Below, piece by piece: positions 8,531 through 15,886 of a stretch of DNA of 64,000 bases; within the stretch, counting starts at the first letter, position 1; every line of letters begins with the position of its first letter. The position numbers and the translations under genes are program-made. The DNA is taken from contig NZ_KB905708.1 in the NCBI RefSeq assembly GCF_000380985.1, positions 1-64,000 of the forward strand, read 5' to 3'. Under the pieces are notes generated by a model that was not told the DNA's origin, searched no databases, and worked only from the letters and a program-made list of their open reading frames with translations. Source of the DNA: Proteiniphilum acetatigenes DSM 18083. GTDB lineage: Bacteria > Bacteroidota > Bacteroidia > Bacteroidales > Dysgonomonadaceae.

Positions 8531-9942
8531 TGTAAAATCTTTTTTATCGTTTTCATTTCATCTTTCGAGAAAATATGGTACGTTCTATCCTTAAAACCTT
8601 TTTCAAAAATTACATTTCTGTATATAAAATTCTTTATTTTCTGTTCATGTAGTTGTTGTATACTTTCATTCGGAAACAGTTTGTTATAAAGAGATAGTTG
8701 TTGTGTCTTTAAAAAATCGTCAAGTTCAAATATATCGTTATAGAACTCTTTATCCAACAAGTAATTAGAGTGAAATATGCCTGTTTTAACTCGGCTTTTC
8801 GCACCACTTAATTTTGTATTTGAGCATGAAAAACGTAATGCTAATAGAAGGTCCTTTTTTGCATTTTTGATCCCATATTTATTAGTATTATTAAAGTTCT
8901 GAAAGCACTTTGTTATCCGATCTCTTATTTTTTCTTTTTTTGCATCCGATAATCCAAATAGCACACTTGTCTTATTTCCGTTCCTTTTTATGTATAACGC
9001 GTAACCCAAATAAGTGATAATTTTTTCATTCATATTTGGTACAGATAAATCTAATAAACTGCATTTATCATCACCATTATCCTTTAATGATAAATTTTCT
9101 CTACTAACAATATCTTTTATTTTGGTAAAATAACTATCAATATCTTTTTTGGGTAGTTTTGGAGAAATGATAATAAATATATCATCAACGTAGCGGGCGT
9201 AATAAATGACATCCTCCATATTTCTGATCTGGTTGTCAATATCTTTCATATATAATTCGGAAAGATAAGAACTAATTCCGACACCTCGCGGAACCCCTTT
9301 GTCGATATCAATCTTCTCAGGATCTTTTTTTCTATTATAATCCTCTATAATTTGCCTAATAAATTTCTTTGACTGTGTGTTCAATAGTGTATTGTTACTG
9401 ATTTTCCTTAGCAACTTATCTTGTATAATGGATTCAAAAAATTTTGATACATCAGTGCGAATTATATATTTGGGACTGCTGTCATTTAGTAATAACTTTA
9501 TTTGAGATAAAATTAGATGTCGACTGCTTTGCTTTACATTGAAAGTTTTACGAACATTATATTGTAGTTGTTTTATGGCGAAAAAAGCCTCTCTTGTGTC
9601 CTGAATTATAAAAACATCATTCTCTGTTGGTAATAAATCAAATTTAAAATCCTTACTATTAATCTCCTTACTTATTTTTTCTAATTCATCATGTCGTATT
9701 TTCTTTTTCTCTAGTATTAATTCCTCCTTTTTCTGCTTATTTTCTATTAGTGTCAACTTTTCCTCTTCAGTCCGATCTTGTGATTTTTTACGTTTAATTT
9801 GCGTACTTTTATCATGTAACGATTTAATTTGGTTAAGAATACCTTTGTACTCTGTTCCTAAATATTCTGTGATAGTGTTTTTCCGATTTTCAATATCATA
9901 GATAGTTTCAAAGTTATCTGCTGTAAAAGACTGATCTAGCAT
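8527..9942 (-). CDS. drt3a: Reverse transcriptase, first subunit of a DRT3-like system
   Basis: 471 aa. A charged coiled-coil region (about 40-95) precedes a compact RT core: motif A IIRTDVSKFFESI at 160-172, motif B GVPRGVGISSYLSELYM at 216-232 and catalytic YVDD at 251-254 with a hydrophobic FIII tail. The PRG-G-S wording of motif B is typical of unknown-group/Abi RTs rather than retrons or group II introns. It precedes a longer RT with a 4-base overlap. DRT3 systems pair a shorter UG3-type RT with a longer UG8-type RT and an RNA to block phage. The subunit letter is inferred from size and order. Upstream 178 bases hold no strong promoter, so it may share the transcript starting before the protease gene. 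Confidence 0.65.
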   Translation of the reverse strand: MLDQSFTADNFETIYDIENRKNTITEYLGTEYKGILNQIKSLHDKSTQIKRKKSQDRTEEEKLTLIENKQKKEELILEKKKIRHDELEKISKEINSKDFKFDLLPTENDVFIIQDTREAFFAIKQLQYNVRKTFNVKQSSRHLILSQIKLLLNDSSPKYIIRTDVSKFFESIIQDKLLRKISNNTLLNTQSKKFIRQIIEDYNRKKDPEKIDIDKGVPRGVGISSYLSELYMKDIDNQIRNMEDVIYYARYVDDIFIIISPKLPKKDIDSYFTKIKDIVSRENLSLKDNGDDKCSLLDLSVPNMNEKIITYLGYALYIKRNGNKTSVLFGLSDAKKEKIRDRITKCFQNFNNTNKYGIKNAKKDLLLALRFSCSNTKLSGAKSRVKTGIFHSNYLLDKEFYNDIFELDDFLKTQQLSLYNKLFPNESIQQLHEQKIKNFIYRNVIFEKGFKDRTYHIFSKDEMKTIKKILQ

Positions 9943-10120
9943 TGTATCTGCTTCTTAGTTTACTAATTTTATAATAAAGAGAGTTTATTTAAAGACAGAT
10001 ATTGTTATTCCTCCGGTCAAGAAAGCTTCCGACAAAATCTCTCCTCTGTCCTTCGAATTATATTCCGGTTCTGTTCAACATCGGTTTCATTGCTTGTCCT
10101 ACAGACACGACGACATAGGG

Positions 10121-10552
10121 TTATTGGAATTTATAAGTATTACAAAAGACATTCAGTCCAGCCTTAAGAATTATTGCAATTGATAAGACAACAAATGGAC
10201 TACATAAAGCTGCAGCAAATCCCAGTTCGTTTCCAACAAAATTTGATACGCCAGCAATTATTATTTGCGTAGTGATACCTCCTTCTAATTTCAATTGTTT
10301 TACTAATTCAGTTTCAGGCGAGTCGTTACAAATCAATTTAGCTACTTCCGATAAAATTTTTTGAAAAATACTTTTGTCCCAATTATTTATACCTTTTGCC
10401 GTCATTCCAATGGCGGGCATGCTGGAAATTTCAATTCCTATTGTTTCCAAAGGGATTCCTGATAATTCTAAGTTGTAAACGGCTAATTTTAAAGTCGGAT
10501 CCAGGCTATCAATAAAATCCGTATATTTAAATTGTTCAAGTATGTTTTTCAT
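10121..10552 (-). CDS. Small membrane-associated protein next to the trypsin-like protease
   Basis: 143 aa, not recognised. The N-terminal 100 residues look soluble and mixed helical (ILEQFKYTDFIDSLDPTLKL onward); the C-terminal 45 are hydrophobic (TTQIIIAGVS, then FVVLSIAIILKAG) and may form one or two membrane segments. It begins 2 bases after the protease stop, so the two are surely co-transcribed. Bacterial conflict systems include trypsin-like proteases paired with small adaptor or membrane partners; this protein could be the partner or target, which is inference only. Confidence 0.45.
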   Translation of the reverse strand: MKNILEQFKYTDFIDSLDPTLKLAVYNLELSGIPLETIGIEISSMPAIGMTAKGINNWDKSIFQKILSEVAKLICNDSPETELVKQLKLEGGITTQIIIAGVSNFVGNELGFAAALCSPFVVLSIAIILKAGLNVFCNTYKFQ

Positions 10553-10554
10553 TA

Positions 10555-11214
10555 TTAAAATGTTTTTAGTGTTTCATTAATTATAGAACTAAAAGTCACA
10601 TAAGTAACGTTGGTGTCACTAGCTAATGGAATATCTCCAATTGAGACTACATTAGGAGGTGCCAAGGTTCCTCTAACTACACCACATAAAGATCCATCAG
10701 ATCTTTTAACAACAGCAGATCCAGAACTACCTTGCAAAGTTTGATGAGAAATAATTAGTTCGTCAATTTTAATTGTCTTCATAAAAATTCTCCTGCCTTT
10801 AGCCGACACATTTGTTATAGAGACCGTTTCTAAAAAAGATCCAAGAGTTGAATAGGGGTACCCTATTACAAGAAGTTCTTCACCAACCGAAATACCATTA
10901 AAGTCTATATTTATCTTAGGGAATGGCACCTGAATGTCAGTTGTTCTTCCTTTAAAGAATGCTAAGTCGTGAATTGGATCAGCTTTGATCATATCTACAT
11001 CAATTGCTTGAATACTATCAATTGGATATTCTTGAATTGCAGCAATGTTTCCGGAATGTGGAGGTATCCCTATTTTAAATTCTGTACATTGTCCAATTTG
11101 ATGTAATGTGGAAACGAAAATGGGAAAACTGTCTTTTTGTCCTACGAGAACTGAGCTGGCTAAGAGTCTGTCAGTGGATGCTAAAGGTAGTACTATGGCC
11201 ATAATATTTTGCAT
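10555..11214 (-). CDS. Trypsin-like serine protease, cytoplasmic
   Basis: 219 aa with the trypsin-fold triad in order: His38 in STLHQI, Asp83 in IHDLAFF and Ser164 in QGSSGSAVV (the GxSG element). Between them ISVGEELLVIGYPYS is the usual strand before the catalytic serine region. There is no signal peptide and no PDZ domain, unlike DegP/HtrA, so it acts in the cytoplasm. Short trypsin-like peptidases of this kind occur in bacterial conflict systems, where they are thought to be activated by partners. It leads a unit with the small membrane protein and possibly the RT pair; a promoter with ideal spacing lies 22 bases upstream of the start codon. Confidence 0.65.
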   Translation of the reverse strand: MQNIMAIVLPLASTDRLLASSVLVGQKDSFPIFVSTLHQIGQCTEFKIGIPPHSGNIAAIQEYPIDSIQAIDVDMIKADPIHDLAFFKGRTTDIQVPFPKINIDFNGISVGEELLVIGYPYSTLGSFLETVSITNVSAKGRRIFMKTIKIDELIISHQTLQGSSGSAVVKRSDGSLCGVVRGTLAPPNVVSIGDIPLASDTNVTYVTFSSIINETLKTF

Positions 11215-11235
11215 TTATTTTTCATTGTCGTTATT

Positions 11236-11266
11236 TAAACTTAGGCATAACGCTTTATTTACACAA
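11236..11266 (-). promoter_or_regulatory. Promoter of the protease operon
   Basis: Minus strand: TTG (11264-11266), 20-base spacer, TAAGTTTA (11236-11243), one base off TAnnTTTG. Spacing is exactly that of Bacteroidetes housekeeping promoters, and the start codon is at 11214. Confidence 0.45.
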
Positions 11267-11347
11267 TAAGGATGGAAGAGCTTTGAAATGACGGAAAACC
11301 TTTCTACGCACCTTCTCAAAATGTTTGGGCAGGGAGAAACCGGAATC

Positions 11348-11482
11348 TTATTTCTTGTCCTTTAATAATTGTTCCAGAAGAGCGCTTTTTTCTTTTTCCA
11401 GTTCGAGCATCCGTTCGTAGAGGGCGGTTTTTTCCTTACTCAGTTCGATGATTTGCTCAATTGGATTATATGTCCCCAGTAA
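11348..11482 (-). pseudogene. In-frame duplicate of the XRE coiled-coil tail beyond the stop
   Basis: Directly after the TAA of the XRE gene, 44 sense codons continue in the same frame: LLGTYNPIEQIIELSKEKTA onward, ending LLEQLLKDKK and TAA. This mirrors the gene's own end (NPIDKIAELFERLLEKEQEK onward, ending LLEKLLGEKK). It is either a leftover of a longer tail cut by a stop mutation or a tandem duplication. No start codon of its own is needed if stop readthrough occurs, but nothing shows that it does. Confidence 0.5.
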
Positions 11483-11896
11483 TTATTTCTTTTCTCCCAA
11501 CAACTTTTCTAATAGCGCGATCTTTTCCTGCTCTTTTTCCAATAATCTTTCAAAAAGTTCCGCGATCTTATCTATTGGGTTATTGATAATATTATCTCCG
11601 GCAATATAATTATAAGCAGAGCCTGAGTTATTGTCGATCCTATTATTCTCAATAATCACCGTTACCGGATCTTCTTCCAGTTCTTTGATCAGTTGGGGAG
11701 CTACGTTCAGGGCTTTGGCTAATTTATCAATTATCTCATCTTCCAGCACTTTTTTCTGTTCGAAATTGGAAACGCGTGCCTGGGTGATTCCCATCATATC
11801 AGCCAGGACTTCCTGCTTGATTCCTAAAGAGTGACGAATGCGCTTTACGGCATGTCCGTGATGTGTATTTTTGAAGGTCTGCTCTTTTGTTTCCAT
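11483..11896 (-). CDS. XRE-family transcriptional regulator
   Basis: 137 aa. Residues 15-70 form a Cro/C1-type helix-turn-helix (KRIRHSLGIKQEVLADMMG, then ITQARVSNFEQ). An asparagine-rich linker (about 85-105) leads to a glutamate/lysine-rich coiled coil ending in LLEKLLGEKK. The protein probably dimerises and controls the island or itself: its upstream region carries a TAnnTTTG box next to two identical palindromes. The reading frame stays open after the stop and repeats the coiled-coil module (see 11348-11482). Confidence 0.75.
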   Translation of the reverse strand: METKEQTFKNTHHGHAVKRIRHSLGIKQEVLADMMGITQARVSNFEQKKVLEDEIIDKLAKALNVAPQLIKELEEDPVTVIIENNRIDNNSGSAYNYIAGDNIINNPIDKIAELFERLLEKEQEKIALLEKLLGEKK

Positions 11897-11924
11897 TTTT
11901 TATTTGTTTTTCCGTGTTATATGG

Positions 11925-11983
11925 CAAAAATAGTGATTTTCGGTGATATACTTATAATTATATCCGGAAATTGCATAATTATA
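11925..11983 (-). promoter_or_regulatory. Promoter and twin-palindrome operator of the XRE gene
   Basis: Minus-strand TATTTTTG (11925-11932) is a TAnnTTTG box 28 bases from the start codon. Upstream lie two copies of the self-complementary ATAATTAT (11954-11961 and 11975-11982), 21 bases apart, that is two helical turns. The outer bases also pair (TATAATTAT with ATAATTATA). This is a likely autoregulatory site. Confidence 0.5.
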
Positions 11984-12218
11984 CGCCGATTTTGTTTGGT
12001 TATTCACAAAAAATCTTTTTTTCTTTGTCATTGTATTACTTTTTTTAAGAATAGTTTTTTCTTGTTCACTATGTAATCGGCTTATAATAATCTGATTGCC
12101 TGTGTAGGAAATTGAATCTCATAGAGAGCGAATCTCTTAATTGTGTAAATATTAAGTGAAAAATCACCAATCTGTTAAAAATTACCCTATGGATCCATAA
12201 CAAACTAAAATGAATTAT

Positions 12219-12226
12219 TATCTTTG
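12219..12226 (+). promoter_or_regulatory. TAnnTTTG promoter box before the structured RNA and susC
   Basis: TATCTTTG matches the Bacteroidetes -7 element; transcription would start near 12233. No TTG is found at the -33 position, so the match is partial. Confidence 0.4.
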
Positions 12227-12232
12227 TATCGT

Positions 12233-12422
12233 TAAACTACGGTACGAAGTAATATAGCGCTTTTTTTGATCTCCATAACGAATCAGCAAAATTCTAAGCA
12301 AAAGGTCAAAAAAATGGAAGCGCCCTTAGCAATAAGGGCGTGGACATTGTCATATTCTTTTGCGATGGCTTATTGCTGAGCCAGTTATGGGGAATAGCGA
12401 CAATCGTCCGCGCCTCTTTTTT
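12233..12422 (+). ncRNA. Structured RNA ending in a terminator, upstream of susC
   Basis: About 190 nt with three nested or overlapping stems. Stem 1: GCGCTT and TTTTTGATC (12257-12271) pair with GGTCAAAAA (12304-12312) and AAGCGC (12318-12323). Stem 2: CGCCCTTA-GCAA-TAAGGGCG (12321-12340), perfect with a GNRA-type loop. Stem 3: 12337-12351 pairs with 12399-12414 over 15 bp with one bulged C, continued by TATTC/GAATA and TGGCT/AGCCA toward the loop, and followed by TCTTTTTT. Stem 3 shares bases with stem 2, so they exclude each other in part. It could be a small RNA or an attenuating leader of the utilization locus. It matches no RNA family I know. Confidence 0.45.
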
Positions 12423-12711
12423 ATATCCCGCATATACATTAGAGTTTATCGAATAAGATTTCAGATGCCTGATTTTCAGTAATCTTATTTCTTTATCAAT
12501 AGAGTATCAATACTTCGCCAGCACGATTGCCCGTTACCGCACCGGGTTTCAGTTACCTGAAAACTCACTCCTCTTTCAGCCGGCGTTCGCCGGAAATACC
12601 TGTTTCATTTTTCAATAAATGCCGATAAGCATTTGCCGTTGTAGCGACTCAGATTCACTGTCGGCCTGTAAGGATAGAGCATATCCTTAATACGTATTTA
12701 ATTTTAATCGC
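12423..12711 (+). other. Gap between the structured RNA and susC
   Basis: No gene. It holds three short stems: CCGGC-GTTC-GCCGG (12580-12593 region), AAATGC-CGATAA-GCATTT (12617-12634) and AAGGATA-GAGCA-TATCCTT (12670-12688), the last 23 bases before the susC start. No second clear promoter was seen. If transcription runs through from 12233 this is a long folded 5' UTR. Confidence 0.4.
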
Positions 12712-15700
12712 ATGAATAAGACATTTAAAATCATTCAATTGCCTCAATGGGGCAGGGTAGGGCTATCCCTTACCATCCAATTCATTTTTGTGTTTGTATT
12801 ATTGGGCACGCTCAATGGTTTTGCCAGTAACTATGTTCCCGACACACAAACTTCTTTGGGCGTACAACAGCAAAAAAGACAGGTTTCGGGAACCGTATCG
12901 GATGTAAACGGTGAAGCTGTTATCGGAGCCAACGTGATAGAAAAAGGTACCACGAACGGTACCGTTACCGATCTCGACGGGCATTTTTCACTCACCGTTG
13001 CGGGTGACGCTGTATTACAGATATCCTATATCGGCTATCTGGAGCAGGAGATCAGCACTGCCGGAAGAACTTCTTTCGATATTGTATTGCACGAAGACAC
13101 GAAATCGTTGGATGAAGTGGTGGTCGTGGGGTATGGAACGCAGAAGAAAGTGAATTTAACGGGGGCACTGGCTTCCGTCGGCCGGGAAGAGATCAAGTCA
13201 ATTTCCACGGCTAATCTGGTGACAGGTTTGGCAGGGAAGCTTCCGGGGCTGAAAGTGACCCAGCGAACCGGGGAGCCGGGTTCATATACTACTTCCTATG
13301 ATATCCGCGGGTTCGGTGCTCCTTTGATTGTGATGGACGGAATAATCCGCGACGGAGCTGATTTTGCAAGGCTCGACCCTCATGACATCGAAAGTATTAC
13401 AATCCTGAAGGATGCTTCGGCTGCTGTTTACGGGATAAAAGCCGCCAATGGAATCATTTTGGTCACTACGAAAAAGGGAGAAACGGGAAAACCCACGATT
13501 TCCTATACAGGAGCCTATGAATGGCAGAGAATAAGCAATACTCCCAAAGTGGGAACGGCCTATGAGTATGCTGTCCTGACCACTGAAAATGAAATCAATG
13601 GCGGAAGAGCGCCCGGCGAAACAACGTATACGCCCGATGACCTTCAGAAATTCAAGGACGGGACTTATCCCAGTACGGATTGGTATCATGTTGTCGCCCG
13701 CGATTTTACTACGTTGAGCAGGCATAACCTGAATATTTCGGGAGGAAGTGACCGGATCAGATATTTTACTTCCATAGGGTATTTAGGTGAACAAGGTCTT
13801 TGGAAAAGCGGTGACCTCAATTATCATAAGTATAATATCCGGTCAAACGTTACCGGGAAAATCACCGATGAGTTGGAGATCCAGGTAAATCTGGATGGTA
13901 TGCTTGAAAACAAGAATGAACCGGGAGAGGCTGCATGGAACGTTATTAAATTCACATGGATGAACATTCCGACTTATTCCGTGTACGCGAATGATAATCC
14001 GGAGTATTTGCAGGATATGACCTATCCGTGGAATCCGGTAGCCATGACAACGGCCAGCATAGGAGGATATACAAAGACCAAAACCAAGACTTTCCACGGA
14101 AATATGGTTTTGAATTATGATGTGCCTTTTATCAAAGGGCTACAGGCCAAACTTACATACGGATTCTATAATAAAGACTGGTTCCAGAAAGCGTGGCGGC
14201 AAAAATACTCGACTTATGATTATGACAAAGTAAACGATGTGTATATCCTGAAAGGAACCCAGAACAGTCCTTCGAACCTCAGTGCGAATTACTATCCGAC
14301 AGAGATCACTACGTTTCAGGGACAACTCACCTACGAGAAGACGTGGAATGAAAAACATACTATTAAATCATCGGTTGTCTTTGAGGACAGGTACGCGAAG
14401 AATGATAACCTGTGGGCCAGAAAGGAATTTGCTATCGATATAGACCAGTTCTTTGCCGGTTTATCCAAAAATGCGCAGGTTAATTCAGGAAGCCTGTATG
14501 AAGATGCGAATCAAAGCCTTATCGGACGGTTGAATTATGATTATTTATCCAGATATCTCTTCGAATTCGCGTTCAATTACAGTGGTTCATCCAAATTCCC
14601 CAAAGGTAAAAGATGGGGATTCTTTCCTTATACTTCCGCAGGATGGCGCATATCAGAGGAGGAATTTTTTAAAAGGGTTTTTCCTGTTATTTCCAATTTG
14701 AAGGTGAGGGCATCGTGGGGAGAAATGGGAGATGACGGTGCTTCTTCTTTTCAGTTCCTGACAGGATATAACTATCCTGACAGAACGTATGTGATCGATG
14801 ACCAGGTCATACCGGGCCTCGGGTTCAGGGGAATGCCCAATCCCAACATCACCTGGTATACCGTCACTACAAAAAATATAGGGCTTGACCTTGATATAAA
14901 AGACGGATTGCTATACACGCAATTCGACCTTTTCAGGCGGGATCGCACCGGACTATTGGCTACACGCACCCTGACTATCCCGAGAACCGTCGGGGCCGAT
15001 TTGCCGCAGGAGAACCTGAATGAAGACATGCGGAGAGGATTCGAACTGGTAGTGGGACATGCGAAAAGAACAGGTGACCTGAGATATGACATTTCCGGGA
15101 ACTTCACGTTTACAAGGGGCAAGCCTGTGCATGTGGAAAGGAATCCGGACGGGAACAGCTACCTCAATTGGAGAAGTAACCCGGTCGGCCGTTGGGATAA
15201 TCAGACATGGGGTTACCGGTATATCGGCCAGTTCCAATCGGAAGAGGAAGTGCTTACCTCTCCGATACAGGACGGACAGGGAAACAGGACGCTGCGTCCG
15301 GGTGACCTGAAATATGAGGATGTGAACAGGGACGGGATCATTAATTCTCTCGACGAAGTGCCGATTGCCCGGAGCCATATCCCTGAAATAAATTATGGAT
15401 TGAATATCAACGCATCCTGGAAACAATTCGACCTGAATCTCCTTTTTCAGGGAGCAGCCAATTTCAACTTTCAATACATAGAACAAATGAGGGCTCCCCT
15501 TCCGTGGGGACGGAACAGCCTGAGCCAGTTTATGGACAGGTGGCATCATGAGGACATATATGACGTGAACAGTCCGTGGATCCCGGGTAGGTTCCCCGCC
15601 ACAAATTATCCGCCGTCCAACAACTGGAATTCCGAGTTCTGGTGGCCCGATGCGTCGTATCTGAGATTAAAGAATGTTGAATTGGGATATGCCATCCCTC

Positions 15701-15873
15701 AAAATATTTTAGGTAAAACCGGCATTCAAAGCGCAAGGATCTTTGTGAGCGGGTTCAACCTGTTTACATGGACGAAGATCAAATATATCGATCCGGAGCA
15801 GGATCCGAACACCTATAATTACCTGTATCCGCTAATGAAAAATTACAATATGGGTATCAATGTCACATTTTAA
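12712..15873 (+). CDS. susC: SusC/RagA-family TonB-linked outer membrane transporter
   Basis: 1053 aa. A signal peptide with a long n-region (hydrophobic core about 16-35) precedes a carboxypeptidase-regulatory-like domain (about 55-130), the TonB-box region DEVVVVGYGTQKKVNLTGA near 135-155, a plug domain and a beta barrel ending in aromatic residues (NMGINVTF). SusC proteins import oligosaccharides through the outer membrane with energy from TonB, with SusD as the lid. susD follows immediately. The substrate is not evident. Length is normal for the family. Confidence 0.93.
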   Translation: MNKTFKIIQLPQWGRVGLSLTIQFIFVFVLLGTLNGFASNYVPDTQTSLGVQQQKRQVSGTVSDVNGEAVIGANVIEKGTTNGTVTDLDGHFSLTVAGDAVLQISYIGYLEQEISTAGRTSFDIVLHEDTKSLDEVVVVGYGTQKKVNLTGALASVGREEIKSISTANLVTGLAGKLPGLKVTQRTGEPGSYTTSYDIRGFGAPLIVMDGIIRDGADFARLDPHDIESITILKDASAAVYGIKAANGIILVTTKKGETGKPTISYTGAYEWQRISNTPKVGTAYEYAVLTTENEINGGRAPGETTYTPDDLQKFKDGTYPSTDWYHVVARDFTTLSRHNLNISGGSDRIRYFTSIGYLGEQGLWKSGDLNYHKYNIRSNVTGKITDELEIQVNLDGMLENKNEPGEAAWNVIKFTWMNIPTYSVYANDNPEYLQDMTYPWNPVAMTTASIGGYTKTKTKTFHGNMVLNYDVPFIKGLQAKLTYGFYNKDWFQKAWRQKYSTYDYDKVNDVYILKGTQNSPSNLSANYYPTEITTFQGQLTYEKTWNEKHTIKSSVVFEDRYAKNDNLWARKEFAIDIDQFFAGLSKNAQVNSGSLYEDANQSLIGRLNYDYLSRYLFEFAFNYSGSSKFPKGKRWGFFPYTSAGWRISEEEFFKRVFPVISNLKVRASWGEMGDDGASSFQFLTGYNYPDRTYVIDDQVIPGLGFRGMPNPNITWYTVTTKNIGLDLDIKDGLLYTQFDLFRRDRTGLLATRTLTIPRTVGADLPQENLNEDMRRGFELVVGHAKRTGDLRYDISGNFTFTRGKPVHVERNPDGNSYLNWRSNPVGRWDNQTWGYRYIGQFQSEEEVLTSPIQDGQGNRTLRPGDLKYEDVNRDGIINSLDEVPIARSHIPEINYGLNINASWKQFDLNLLFQGAANFNFQYIEQMRAPLPWGRNSLSQFMDRWHHEDIYDVNSPWIPGRFPATNYPPSNNWNSEFWWPDASYLRLKNVELGYAIPQNILGKTGIQSARIFVSGFNLFTWTKIKYIDPEQDPNTYNYLYPLMKNYNMGINVTF

Positions 15874-15886
15874 ATTTAAGACGAAT

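Noticed and set aside
6308-9942. Retron, DGR or group II intron as the source of the RTs
   Set aside because: No msr/msd-like RNA next to a single RT, no template/variable repeats, no maturase or HNH domain; two adjacent RTs fit DRT3 better.
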